A DNA stretch of 64,000 bases from Pseudoalteromonas sp. T1lg23B. GTDB taxonomy: Bacteria > Pseudomonadota > Gammaproteobacteria > Enterobacterales > Alteromonadaceae. The translations under genes were made by a program, and so were the position numbers. Under the pieces are notes generated by a model. The model was not told the origin of the DNA and did no database searches. It saw only the letters and a program-made list of their open reading frames with translations. Where the stretch lies: positions 62,001 to 126,000 of the forward strand of contig NZ_PQBZ01000002.1 in the NCBI RefSeq assembly GCF_002964665.1, given 5' to 3'. Shown in pieces: positions 37,253 to 46,278 of this stretch; position 1 is the stretch's first letter; each line of letters opens with the position of its first letter.

Positions 37253-38266
37253 GTGCACGCTTTACAGTCCCTACATACATTCGCTTTACCTAGTCAATGC
37301 CATCAGTTGGTGACTATCAGTGCTTGGCAACAGCTCCAAGATATTGATTTTTCAAAGCCATTTTGTTTGCTCGGAGAAGGGAGCAACACCGTCTTTGTAG
37401 ACGACTTTGCAGGTACAGTGATTAGGATTGCCCTGCAAGGAATCTCAATAGAGGAGCGTGATAGCGACTGGTTGGTAGAAGTGGCCGCAGGGGAGAACTG
37501 GCACGCTTTGGTTGTTCATTTACTCGACCAAAATATTGCGGGGTTAGAAAACTTAGCACTGATACCCGGAACAGTCGGTGCCGCACCCGTGCAAAACATT
37601 GGCGCTTATGGCGTAGAGTTGGCGCAATTTGTTGAGTATGTTGAAGGTTTCGATATTGAGACCAAACAATGTGTAAGGCTGGATAACGGACAATGTGAGT
37701 TTGGCTATCGGGATTCGGTGTTTAAGCACGCTCGCAAAGGCCGTTTTGTGATCACGCAAGTAGGGCTTAGCTTAACTAAGCAATGGCAGCCACAGTTGAG
37801 TTATGGCCCGTTACAGGTTCTTCGTGATGGGCAACCTACGGCCCAGCAAGTATGTGAAACGGTCATCAATATTCGACAAAGTAAGTTACCAGACCCTCAG
37901 ATACTGGCCAATGCAGGTAGTTTTTTCAAAAACCCCATTGTGAGTAACGAGGTAGTGACAAAACTCAAACAGCGCTTTGCCACTATGCCCGTCTATTATG
38001 TTGACCCTCAACAACAAAAGCTTGCGGCGGGGTGGTTGATAGAACAACTGGGTCTTAAGGGCCACCAAATTGGTGATATTGCCGTTTATCAACAGCAAGC
38101 TTTGGTATTGGTGAATCAAGGCAATGGCAGCGCGGCAGATTTGATAGCCATGATTGAATATATTCAACGGCATGTTTGGCATCAGTTCCAAGTTCGCTTA
38201 GAACATGAAGTGCGACTGATAGGGCAATATGATGAAATTCACATTCAAGGAGTTATGAATGAATAA
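37253..38266 (+). CDS. murB: UDP-N-acetylenolpyruvoylglucosamine reductase
   Basis: FAD enzyme that reduces UDP-GlcNAc-enolpyruvate to UDP-MurNAc with NADPH in cytoplasmic peptidoglycan precursor synthesis. 337 aa, E. coli-type (type I) MurB. Seen: FCLLGEGSNTVF, AGLENLALIPGTVGAAPVQN for FAD binding, catalytic Ser in NAGSFFKNP, and C-terminal catalytic Glu region RLEHEVRLIG. The start is GTG 37253 behind TTAAGGCC; the nearby ATG at 37248 is out of frame. It overlaps birA by 8 bp. Confidence 0.97.
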   Translation: MHALQSLHTFALPSQCHQLVTISAWQQLQDIDFSKPFCLLGEGSNTVFVDDFAGTVIRIALQGISIEERDSDWLVEVAAGENWHALVVHLLDQNIAGLENLALIPGTVGAAPVQNIGAYGVELAQFVEYVEGFDIETKQCVRLDNGQCEFGYRDSVFKHARKGRFVITQVGLSLTKQWQPQLSYGPLQVLRDGQPTAQQVCETVINIRQSKLPDPQILANAGSFFKNPIVSNEVVTKLKQRFATMPVYYVDPQQQKLAAGWLIEQLGLKGHQIGDIAVYQQQALVLVNQGNGSAADLIAMIEYIQRHVWHQFQVRLEHEVRLIGQYDEIHIQGVMNE

Positions 38267-39248
38267 AGCACCACAAGGTAACAAGCTGGCGATTCTTAAT
38301 GCGTTAAATCAAGGTGGGTTTGTGTCGGGGCAGTTGCTGGGTGAACAGTTGGGTATTAGCCGTGCTGCGGTGTCAAAACATATTGCTTCGCTACAAGAAA
38401 TGGGCATTGATATTTTTACCGTCAGTGGCAAAGGCTACAGTCTCAATCATAGCTTACCTTTGCTAGATAAAGCGCAGATCAGTCAGCATTTAACCCGGTT
38501 ACAATGTCAAAATCCAATTGAAGTGGAACCGGTGATTGACTCAACCAACAGTGAGTTAATGCGTCGTGTACAGGCTAGACAACCTATGGCTTCTGGCCAG
38601 ATCCTCGTAGCTGAAATGCAACAAGCCGGTCGGGGTAGACGAGGACGTACATGGCAATCACCATTTGGTGCCAACTTGTATTACAGTTATTACTGGCGCT
38701 TAGATGATGGCCTACAAGCTGCAATGGGCGTCTCCATTGCCGTGGGATTGGCGGTATATGATGCGCTTAAATCTTTGTACCGACTGGACGTGGCGCTCAA
38801 ATGGCCAAATGATATTTACCTCAATGGTAAAAAACTCGCGGGAGTATTGGTTGAGCTGGATGGTCAAGTAGAAGGCCCTTGCCATTTGGTAATCGGCATT
38901 GGGATTAACTTGTTGATGCCAGACGGCGCGTCAACTCATATCGATCAACCTTGGACAGACTTGTCGAGTCATATCGGAGCGCTTGATAAAAACCAATTGG
39001 TTGCCGTACTCACTCACTGTTTAGCGGCGCGCTTGGCGCAATACCAAAAAAGTGGTTTGGCCGAGATGAAAGTACAGTGGAACGCGGTAAATGCTTTTGC
39101 AGGAGAGGTTGTCACCTTAACAACAGGGCAACGGCAATGGCGAGGGGTGTGCGAAGGCATCGATGAACAAGGAGGCATTGTTTTACGTCAGGATGGTGAA
39201 TTAAAAAGTTATTTTGGCGGTGAAATATCACTGCGTAAGGACAACTAA
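38259..39248 (+). CDS. birA: Biotin-protein ligase / biotin operon repressor
   Basis: Bifunctional BirA, 329 aa. N-terminal winged helix (LGISRAAVSKHIASLQEMG) for bio operator binding, central ligase domain with the biotinyl-AMP loop GRGRRGRTWQSPFGANLYYS and catalytic KWPNDIYLNGKKLAGVLVE, and a small C-terminal SH3-like domain. It charges the biotin carboxyl carrier protein. It overlaps murB (8 bp) and coaX (TAATG). Confidence 0.97.
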   Translation: MNKAPQGNKLAILNALNQGGFVSGQLLGEQLGISRAAVSKHIASLQEMGIDIFTVSGKGYSLNHSLPLLDKAQISQHLTRLQCQNPIEVEPVIDSTNSELMRRVQARQPMASGQILVAEMQQAGRGRRGRTWQSPFGANLYYSYYWRLDDGLQAAMGVSIAVGLAVYDALKSLYRLDVALKWPNDIYLNGKKLAGVLVELDGQVEGPCHLVIGIGINLLMPDGASTHIDQPWTDLSSHIGALDKNQLVAVLTHCLAARLAQYQKSGLAEMKVQWNAVNAFAGEVVTLTTGQRQWRGVCEGIDEQGGIVLRQDGELKSYFGGEISLRKDN

Positions 39249-39952
39249 TGCGCCTATTAATTGATGTGGGTAATACTGCGGTCAAATTAGCTTTGGCCCA
39301 ACAGCAGGCTATCAAGCTAATCGCTCAAAACGAGATCCCTTGGGAAGACATCAGTGAGGTGCTGGTGGCACAAGTGGGTAAGTCTGATGAGCTGGCACCT
39401 TATATCGCCAAAGCGCAGCAGATGAATATTACGGTCGTCCAAGCTTATGTGACACCCGTGTTAGGTCAGTTACATTGTGCTTATAGTCAATATCAAAATC
39501 TCGGTATCGATCGCTGGCTGACTGTCGTGGCATGTCACCATTTATATCCTAACCAACATTGTGTCATCGTGGATTCTGGCACGGCGACTAAAGTCGATGT
39601 GCTTAGTGCAAACGGTCATCATTTAGGCGGCTGGATCTTGCCAGGGCTTGATATGATGGTCAACAGTGTGGTGAGTAACACTCAAAAAGTATTCAGTGAT
39701 ACACAAAGTCCATTTACCCAAGAGTTGGGCACCAATACGCCCTATGCGGTTAAAAATGGCGCTTTGGTGGCGACGCTTGGCGCTGTGTATGCGGGCATTG
39801 CCAGTTTAAAGTGCGATAAACGTGACCTAAAGGTGATTTGTGCAGGAGGATACGGTGAATTTATATCACAACAGCTTGAATGTGAGACGTCATTTCATGA
39901 CTTTTTAGTCTTTCAGGGACTGTTGTTTTGGCGTAAAAACATTCAACTTTGA
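39248..39952 (+). CDS. coaX: Type III pantothenate kinase
   Basis: First enzyme of coenzyme A synthesis, 234 aa, ASKHA fold. Seen: phosphate-binding DVGNTAVKLA at the N-terminus, NLGIDRWLTVVAC, VDSGTATKVDV and GGWILPGLDMM. It has coaX in the place where E. coli carries coaA (type I) next to the tRNA-tuf cluster. Its start overlaps the birA stop. Confidence 0.96.
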   Translation: MRLLIDVGNTAVKLALAQQQAIKLIAQNEIPWEDISEVLVAQVGKSDELAPYIAKAQQMNITVVQAYVTPVLGQLHCAYSQYQNLGIDRWLTVVACHHLYPNQHCVIVDSGTATKVDVLSANGHHLGGWILPGLDMMVNSVVSNTQKVFSDTQSPFTQELGTNTPYAVKNGALVATLGAVYAGIASLKCDKRDLKVICAGGYGEFISQQLECETSFHDFLVFQGLLFWRKNIQL

Positions 39953-40073
39953 ATGTTTTAGCGCGATTTTGCCGTAAATCTGAGCACTTAAGCATTATTT
40001 TCACATTTTTTTGCAGATTGTTGTTGCATCGCCCGAAACCTTGCTCTAGAATCTCGCCCCGTACTAAAGCAGT

Positions 40074-40149
<76 letters not shown>

Positions 40150-40195
40150 TTTTTTACACTGCAATCTGCAGATGCTTTAGGAAAGAATTTTTCGT

Positions 40196-40280
40196 GGAGG
40201 GGTTCCCGAGCGGCCAAAGGGATCAGACTGTAAATCTGACGGCACTGCCTTCGCTGGTTCGAATCCAGCCCCCTCCACCA
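40196..40280 (+). tRNA. tRNA-Tyr (GTA)
   Basis: 85 nt with a long variable arm and encoded CCA. Acceptor GGAGGGG/CCCCTCC; anticodon loop CTGTAAA gives GTA; GGTTCGAATCC T-arm. Confidence 0.97.
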
Positions 40281-40324
40281 CTTTATTCTTGACGGTTCGA
40301 GGTAGTTAAGAACAGGTTCCTAAA

Positions 40325-40399
<75 letters not shown>

Positions 40400-40411
40400 G
40401 TATTCTGGTGT

Positions 40412-40487
40412 GCTGATATAGCTCAGTTGGTAGAGCGCACCCTTGGTAAGGGTGAGGTCGGCAGTTCAAATCTGCCTATCAGCACCA
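40412..40487 (+). tRNA. tRNA-Thr (GGT)
   Basis: 76 nt with CCA. Acceptor GCTGATA/TATCAGC; anticodon stem CACCC/GGGTG with loop TTGGTAA gives GGT. Last tRNA before tuf; the order Thr-Tyr-Gly-Thr-tuf matches E. coli thrU-tyrU-glyT-thrT-tufB. Confidence 0.97.
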
Positions 40488-40614
40488 GTCTTAAGAATCT
40501 TCTCAAATACTTCCTTTGATTTGTCATTAAATAACTGAAAGAATAAGCTTAGCTCGCATATGGCGGGTTATTTTTATATGTAATCTAGATACACAAAAAC
40601 TGATAGGTTCCGTC

Positions 40615-41799
40615 ATGGCAAAAGAAAAGTTTGAACGCGTAAAACCGCACGTAAACGTAGGTACAATCGGCCACGTTGACCACGGTAAAACAACTCTAAC
40701 AGCAGCAATCACTAACGTACTTGCAAAAGTATACGGTGGTGAAGCAAAAGACTTCGCATCAATCGATAACGCTCCAGAAGAGCGTGAGCGTGGTATCACA
40801 ATCTCAACTTCACACGTTGAGTACGATACACCAACTCGTCACTACGCACACGTAGACTGTCCAGGACACGCTGACTATGTTAAAAACATGATCACAGGTG
40901 CTGCACAGATGGACGGCGCGATCCTAGTAGTTGCTGCTACTGACGGTCCTATGCCTCAAACACGTGAGCACATCCTACTTTCTCGTCAGGTTGGTGTACC
41001 TTACATCATCGTATTCATGAACAAATGTGACATGGTTGACGACGAAGAGCTTCTAGAGCTAGTAGAGATGGAAGTACGTGAACTACTTTCTGAGTATGAC
41101 TTCCCAGGTGATGACCTACCTCTAATCCAAGGTTCTGCTCTTAAGGCGTTAGAAGGCGAGAAAGAGTGGGAAGACAAAATCGTTGAGCTTGCAGAAGCAC
41201 TAGATACTTACATCCCAGAGCCAGAGCGTGACATCGATAAGCCATTCATCATGCCTATCGAAGACGTATTCTCAATCCAGGGTCGTGGTACAGTAGTAAC
41301 AGGCCGTGTTGAAGCTGGTATCATCAACGTGAACGACGAAGTTGAAATCGTAGGTATCAAAGAAACTACGAAGACAACTTGTACGGGTGTTGAGATGTTC
41401 CGTAAGCTTCTAGACGAAGGTCGTGCGGGTGAGAACATCGGTGCACTACTACGTGGTACTAAGCGTGACGAAGTTGAGCGTGGTCAGGTTCTATGTAAGC
41501 CTGGTTCAATCAACCCACACACTAAGTTCACTTCAGAAGTATACGTACTTTCTAAAGATGAAGGTGGTCGTCACACGCCATTCTTCAAAGGCTACCGTCC
41601 ACAGTTCTACTTCCGTACAACTGACGTAACAGGTAACGTTGAGTTACCAGAAGGCGTAGAAATGGTAATGCCTGGTGACAACATCAAGATGACTGTTGAG
41701 CTAATCGTTCCAATCGCGATGGACGAAGGTTTACGCTTCGCTATCCGTGAAGGTGGCCGTACAGTAGGTGCTGGTGTTGTAGCTACAATCATTGAATAA
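40615..41799 (+). CDS. tuf: Elongation factor Tu
   Basis: GTPase that delivers aminoacyl-tRNA to the ribosome. 394 aa, three domains; G1 [15 protein letters not shown]2 RGITIS, G3 DCPGHADY, G4 NKCDM. Codon use is extremely biased. It is likely cotranscribed with the four upstream tRNAs and ends at its own terminator. The usual next gene, secE, is not present. Confidence 0.98.
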   Translation: MAKEKFERVKPHVNVGTIGHVDHGKTTLTAAITNVLAKVYGGEAKDFASIDNAPEERERGITISTSHVEYDTPTRHYAHVDCPGHADYVKNMITGAAQMDGAILVVAATDGPMPQTREHILLSRQVGVPYIIVFMNKCDMVDDEELLELVEMEVRELLSEYDFPGDDLPLIQGSALKALEGEKEWEDKIVELAEALDTYIPEPERDIDKPFIMPIEDVFSIQGRGTVVTGRVEAGIINVNDEVEIVGIKETTKTTCTGVEMFRKLLDEGRAGENIGALLRGTKRDEVERGQVLCKPGSINPHTKFTSEVYVLSKDEGGRHTPFFKGYRPQFYFRTTDVTGNVELPEGVEMVMPGDNIKMTVELIVPIAMDEGLRFAIREGGRTVGAGVVATIIE

Positions 41800-41822
41800 T
41801 CAATAGATTGCAGTAACACTGT

Positions 41823-41850
41823 AAAAAAGGTCACTTAGGTGGCCTTTTTT
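41823..41850 (+). terminator. Terminator of tuf
   Basis: AAAAAAGGTCAC / GTGGCCTTTTTT, a 12-bp stem with one G-T pair and loop TTAG, then T's, 24 bp after the tuf stop. Confidence 0.93.
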
Positions 41851-42149
41851 AATGCCTGAGTTTTGGGGCTGGCTGGTTGGAAAAGGACAGCGCTATCCGA
41901 CGTTGAGTCTCTCAGCGGTTGTTAGATTGGCTCGTTTCACCTTGCGCAAATGAAATAATGTCTAAGGGGCTATCATGAGTCCCCAAATACATTTCCTAAC
42001 TGTATTCCTGTCATACTGTTATACTTAAAAGTCATCATTTCTAAATCAAACGCAGGTTAAAAGACTGCGCGCTTTCCTATGGTAATGATGTGTATATTCC
42101 GAAAATCTCAACTACCACCAAGCAAGGTGTTCTTTAAAGGCGGGCAAAT
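41851..42149. other. Intergenic region after tuf
   Basis: About 300 bp between the tuf terminator and the VOC gene. No tRNA, repeat or ORF of interest; it presumably carries the VOC promoter. secE, which normally follows tuf, is absent. Confidence 0.5.
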
Positions 42150-42950
42150 ATGACTAGATTAACCCATGCGCATCTTCATGAATTTTGTTGGGCTGAGCTG
42201 CGTGCTGCAGACTGGCGGATTGCCAAACCTTTTTATTGTGCGTTATTTAGCTGGGACTTCGATGATGAACGAGGTGCTAACGGGCAGTTTTACACCAACT
42301 TCAAAAAGCAAGATGATGTGGTCTCGGGTATGTTTGAGATGGCGGAAGATAAAAAAGCTGCACGTATCCAAAGTGCTTGGCAGCCGTATGTTGCTGTACG
42401 TGATGTGGATGCATCAGTGGCTACTGTAAAGCGTTTAGGTGGAACATTGACACGAGGGCCTTATAAGATAGGTGATGCAGGCCGTATGGCGATTGTAAGC
42501 GACCCCAGTGGTGCGCACTTAACACTGTGGCAGGCGAATGAGCATATCGGCAGTCGTAGAGTGTTCGAGGCGAATACACCGTACTGGTATCAGTTAGCAA
42601 GCCGTAACAGTCAAGAAAATGAGGCGTTTTATACACAATTGTTTGATTGGCACTCAATACATCAAACGGTTGAAGGCTTGGATTATGTGATTTTTAGTAA
42701 TGACGACCACGCTTTAGCGGGCATGGTAGAGATGACCGAAGCATGGAGCACCAATGCTCCCGCGCATTGGATGATCTATTTTGCGGTACTAGATTGTGAT
42801 GCAATGGCCAAAAAAGCGGCGGGGCTTGGTGCTAAGATATGTGTACAGCCAACCAATATACCGGAAGTGGGCCGTTATGCGGTGATTTGTGACCCACAAG
42901 GCGCGTTTTTCTCGATTATTGAGTCACAGATGGACACCATTTACAGTTGA
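42150..42950 (+). CDS. VOC family protein with two glyoxalase-like domains
   Basis: 266-aa cytoplasmic protein made of two tandem vicinal-oxygen-chelate units (about residues 1-125 and 135-262). Each ends with a DPSGAHLTLWQ / DPQGAFFSIIE strand. The first begins FCWAELRAADWRIAKPFYCALFSWDF and the second YWYQLASRNSQENEAFYTQLFDW. Members of this subgroup (COG3324-like) are often annotated as glyoxalase-like or hydroxylase-like proteins with unknown substrates. No partner gene is adjacent. Confidence 0.85.
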   Translation: MTRLTHAHLHEFCWAELRAADWRIAKPFYCALFSWDFDDERGANGQFYTNFKKQDDVVSGMFEMAEDKKAARIQSAWQPYVAVRDVDASVATVKRLGGTLTRGPYKIGDAGRMAIVSDPSGAHLTLWQANEHIGSRRVFEANTPYWYQLASRNSQENEAFYTQLFDWHSIHQTVEGLDYVIFSNDDHALAGMVEMTEAWSTNAPAHWMIYFAVLDCDAMAKKAAGLGAKICVQPTNIPEVGRYAVICDPQGAFFSIIESQMDTIYS

Positions 42951-43030
42951 TGAATCAAGGCGTCACTATCTTGCTGCTGCGCTGCATCATTTAACACTGA
43001 GACAGTAAATATGAAGAAGGTAGATGACAA

Positions 43031-43052
43031 AAGGGCGGTCTAAAACCGCCCT
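43031..43052 (-). terminator. Terminator of the phospholipase-A2-like gene
   Basis: AGGGCGGT / ACCGCCCT hairpin with T's on the minus strand, 19 bp after the stop of the minus-strand gene. Confidence 0.8.
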
Positions 43053-43070
43053 GATATTTATCAAATGTGT

Positions 43071-43997
43071 TTAGTAGCATTCAAGTTTTGGACTTGGCGC
43101 GCACTCTCCGGTCGTCGTGAAACGATCGTTAATGATAAGCAAGTCGCTTCTGCCATTGCTGTCGGTTACTTTGAGTGAACCATAGATTGTTTTCGTTTCA
43201 TTGTATCGAGTCATGAAGCTTTTGGTGTACTTAACTCCAGACTGTTGGCCATAATTTAAATCCCATTCGTATCTTAAATTACTACCAGTTGATGCGCTTG
43301 CAGACTTCACATACTGATTTCTTGAATTTTCATTTCTTACAACCGCTTTAGGGCCACTTAACCTTGCCATTTGTGTACTTTGGCTTCGTACCGCACTTTG
43401 CCAAGCACTGAGAGAGGTATCTGGGTCATAAAAAGATAGTAACTCGAATCGCTCGTAAGCGGTTGGCTGACGACGCGCGATAGAATAAAACGTGGTGTTG
43501 ATGTAAGACAGAAGCGATGGATCATACACCCCCGCGTATTCCGGTGTCATATCGCATTGATCTGCGTTGATATTATTCACATAGCTCTGGGTTGCATTTT
43601 CAATTTTACGTTGATTAGGTAAATAGTATTTACTTGAGTCTACGTTCTTTAATATATTGTACACGCCACTGGCTGCCGTGCGGCAAGTTCGGTTTAACGA
43701 ATACATTAAATACTTATTAAATTTGCTATCACAACGCGCACGCATGTCAGCATAAAGCTCACTGTCACTTGCCTGTTTGGATTTACCCAAAGTCTGGTAG
43801 TTTACATCATGCTTGTTACATTGGTTACGCCAAAGATCTTTGAAAGGTTTTGCAGCGTCGGTTATCACACCAACAACAGGGAACGTACAGCCATCTTGGA
43901 CAATACTTGGCTTTGCACAAATTTGCGCATTGGCGACAAAAGATGTACTCATACCCGCGATTAATAAAGTTGCTGCTATTGATCCTTCATATTTCAT
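43071..43997 (-). CDS. Secreted phospholipase-A2-like protein
   Basis: Exported protein of 308 aa, signal peptide residues 1-24 (FVANA). Residues about 50-95 contain LWRNQCNKHDVNYQTLGKS, followed by a helix SELYADMRARC: the CxxHDxxY signature with His-Asp dyad and paired cysteines of bacterial/fungal-type phospholipase A2. The usual calcium-loop upstream is only loosely recognisable (DGCTFPVVG). The C-terminal part (about 215-300) has a PKD/Ig-like beta pattern (LRYEWDLNYGQQSG, YGSLKVTDSNGRSD). It is likely a secreted lipase or toxin; enzymatic function is inferred from the motif only. The start is supported by AGGAAG. Own terminator downstream. Confidence 0.65.
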   Translation of the reverse strand: MKYEGSIAATLLIAGMSTSFVANAQICAKPSIVQDGCTFPVVGVITDAAKPFKDLWRNQCNKHDVNYQTLGKSKQASDSELYADMRARCDSKFNKYLMYSLNRTCRTAASGVYNILKNVDSSKYYLPNQRKIENATQSYVNNINADQCDMTPEYAGVYDPSLLSYINTTFYSIARRQPTAYERFELLSFYDPDTSLSAWQSAVRSQSTQMARLSGPKAVVRNENSRNQYVKSASASTGSNLRYEWDLNYGQQSGVKYTKSFMTRYNETKTIYGSLKVTDSNGRSDLLIINDRFTTTGECAPSPKLECY

Positions 43998-44341
43998 TTT
44001 TTCTTCCTAAATTAAGCTGTTGAAGTAAATGATAATACATGTATCTAAAATGGGGTCAATATCTGTATGCATCAGCTCATTTCACAGAAAGGGTATATAG
44101 ATTGGCTTGGTAGTTTTTATTTGATTGATTTATATATAAAAATGTTCCAATTACCATGTTGGTTAAGATGGTCTAGGTCTGCAATTATTTTAATGAATGA
44201 TGAATTAAACGGGCGCGATTAACAGCTAAAAGCGTGGGGGTGAGCATAGCGAATGAGCGCTTTGGGAGGATTTGCCACTTTCAGGTACCATAACCCCACG
44301 AACAGTTTATTATTCATGGGGAAGTTAGCAGCTTAGCGTAC
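43998..44341. other. Non-coding stretch with a long imperfect inverted repeat
   Basis: 344 bp without a credible gene. AT-rich near the lipase start. At about 44235-44303 CGTGGGG is matched by CCCCACG about 60 bp later, with smaller internal pairings (GCATAGCGAATGAGCGC). No integron attC core sites or transposon ends were recognised. Confidence 0.45.
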
Positions 44342-44527
44342 TTACTTTTGATCGGATAATAAAATGACGTATGAATCAATTGCCCCAAGCAAGTTAGCGA
44401 CAGGGGTTACTGACTCAACAGTGAGTCCTTGGTTTTGCAACTCTTCAAGTTGCTGATTGAGCAGTTCTAAATCAGGCTCGCTGGAGAACCAATGCTTTTT
44501 CTTGCTGAACGTAAATACTTTTTTCAT
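44342..44527 (-). CDS. Small protein, function unknown
   Basis: 61-aa protein starting MKKVFTFSKKKHW, with the pattern LNQQLEELQNQGLTVESVTPV...YVILLS. This alpha-beta pattern resembles small DUF4177-like proteins, but the match is weak. It lies 9 bp after the ankyrin-like gene on the same strand, suggesting cotranscription. A weak ribosome site (TTAGGT) precedes it. Confidence 0.5.
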   Translation of the reverse strand: MKKVFTFSKKKHWFSSEPDLELLNQQLEELQNQGLTVESVTPVANLLGAIDSYVILLSDQK

Positions 44528-44536
44528 GCTAATTAC

Positions 44537-45973
44537 CTAATAAGTTGAGCTAAAAGCTCGAATTTGAGCTTGGTATTCCTGATATTCGGGTGAGTTTAAA
44601 ACTTCAAGTGACGCTTGGCTTATCTTCATATCAGGCTGCTCTTTTAATAAGAACTTAACGACAGCTAGGTTGCACTTGGTTTTGATACAGTAATCCATAG
44701 CACTCATCCCGTTTTCGCTAACATAACCAAAGTCGAATATAGGTGCATATTTCTCTAATATACCCAGCTTATTCTGCATAGCGAGTAATGCGATGTCTTC
44801 ATTTTGTGGTTGGACTCCCATATTATAAAGTGACAGGATAACATGCTCTGGCGCGCCTCTTTGCAGTGCTTGCATGTAAAAAATAGTCAGTAGCTCAGAA
44901 TGTTGAGAAGCATAAAAGTTAGCCTTTTCAATGTACATTTCCCATTGTTCATGCTTTGAAAGTGTAGTTAGGTCCTGTATAAGCTGTTGCGACTCGAATA
45001 ATGCGAACGTTTGCTTATAAGTTAAGCCCATATCCTCAGCTGCATCATGGCTTGTAGCCACTGTTGGTTTTGCACAATACTCGTTGAGTAGTTTTGAAAA
45101 GCTTTTGTGACTTTTTAATAATGAGTCGATTTTCGCCACCGCTTCAGCGTGCTCATAGCCAAAAAATGTCATTGATTTTACAGCTTTTTCTTGGTTAAAG
45201 CCTAGAAGAGGTGCACTCAATAATGAAGCTATTGATGCTTCTAAACTCTTGCGCGTTGAAAAGTCGTAATGACTGGGTGTTTCCATAAGCAGAAACAGAT
45301 CATTGAGGTGACGCAAAGCATGAGCGTCTGAGGTGTTTAGTAAATAACCTTTTAATAAATTGATGAGTTCAGACTTTAGGGTAGAACTTTGACGGCTATC
45401 AACGGTTTTAGTTATGTCGCTGAGTACGGGTTTATAGCCATGGTCGATGAGTAAGTATAGAAAGTCTGATGTCGTATATGACTCGATAAAGAAGCTGTAA
45501 ATGGTGTCATTGCCGAGCTTTAACAGGTTTATTTCCCTACTTTCTATAAGTTTTTTATAATTGTTTAAGTCCGAGGCTATGATCGCTTTTTTTAACTGTA
45601 GCGCCAACTCGAACGTCATATTTGTTCTATTTTCGATGGAAAAAGGGTCAGGCTGTCGTATTTTTGTATTGTGAATATCGAGGTACAAAGCTACTTCTTC
45701 GGGGTGAGGGTACTCAGACCTCGTTAGTGAGACATTAAAGTGGCTAAGGTTATTACAATAGAGTGCTTTATTGATGGTGCTTTTACTGTTGCTATTTTTT
45801 GTTTCAGTCACTTGCCCATCTTCATCGCTTTCTACTTGTTCTTGCTCTTTATGAGTTTTAAATGGCACCAGTGTGGGTTCTTCTCTTTCAACACCCTCTC
45901 GTTCTCCCCGATTTATTGTGAATATTACAACTGAAGATAAAAAAATTAAGACTAGGAAATCATACTTTTTCAT
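44537..45973 (-). CDS. Membrane-anchored ankyrin-like protein, function unknown
   Basis: 478 aa. One N-terminal hydrophobic segment (residues 5-20, FLVLIFLSSVVIF) acts as anchor or signal. The rest is helical, with weak ankyrin-like units, for example LIDHGYKPVL (near residue 175), YNMGVQPQNEDIALLAMQNKLGILE and NGMSAMDYCIKTKCNLAVVKFLLKEQPD (near 420-450). No enzymatic motif. Such solenoids mediate protein binding. It lies in the accessory stretch with the phospholipase-like gene. Codon use is more AT-rich than in the neighbouring core genes. Confidence 0.65.
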   Translation of the reverse strand: MKKYDFLVLIFLSSVVIFTINRGEREGVEREEPTLVPFKTHKEQEQVESDEDGQVTETKNSNSKSTINKALYCNNLSHFNVSLTRSEYPHPEEVALYLDIHNTKIRQPDPFSIENRTNMTFELALQLKKAIIASDLNNYKKLIESREINLLKLGNDTIYSFFIESYTTSDFLYLLIDHGYKPVLSDITKTVDSRQSSTLKSELINLLKGYLLNTSDAHALRHLNDLFLLMETPSHYDFSTRKSLEASIASLLSAPLLGFNQEKAVKSMTFFGYEHAEAVAKIDSLLKSHKSFSKLLNEYCAKPTVATSHDAAEDMGLTYKQTFALFESQQLIQDLTTLSKHEQWEMYIEKANFYASQHSELLTIFYMQALQRGAPEHVILSLYNMGVQPQNEDIALLAMQNKLGILEKYAPIFDFGYVSENGMSAMDYCIKTKCNLAVVKFLLKEQPDMKISQASLEVLNSPEYQEYQAQIRAFSSTY

Positions 45974-46017
45974 TCACACATACCTAAAAATGAGAGGCTA
46001 AGCCTCCCAATTAAACA

Positions 46018-46245
46018 TTACTTGCGCTGGGCTATTTTCTCTTGGTTTGTCCCACCGGAGTTGCGACTAGTGCCGCTACCACGGCCAGCATCATTTCGAT
46101 CATCATAATCAATAGTGTCACTGCCTTGATGTGCTTTTATATGTTTTAAGTAACGTGCCTATAGTTTTTGTGGGTGGTAGTTAGGTCTTAAATGCTAGCT
46201 CCGTACTGTAGCCATCATCAAATACAACCCTTCTATATAATGGTG
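46018..46245 (-). pseudogene. Decayed DUF971 gene fragment
   Basis: The minus strand encodes VVFDDGYSTELAF in one frame, then in another frame NYHPQKL-stop-ARYLKHIKAHQ, with a frameshift and an amber codon where the intact protein has a Trp. These pieces match the C-terminal half of the intact DUF971 gene 600 bp away (FDDGHNTGLFSWQYL...LWARYLERVKAHQ), and the DNA is visibly alignable (46113-46225 with 46715-46845). The 5' half is missing. After KAHQ it continues with an unrelated Gly/Ser/Asn-rich tail to a TAA at 46018. Confidence 0.75.
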
Positions 46246-46278
46246 GTAACGTATGTGAAAAGAACAGTGTAGCTGGTG

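Noticed and set aside
44200..44320. Integron attC site
   Set aside because: The inverted repeat lacks the RYYYAAC/GTTRRRY core sites and there is no integrase gene.
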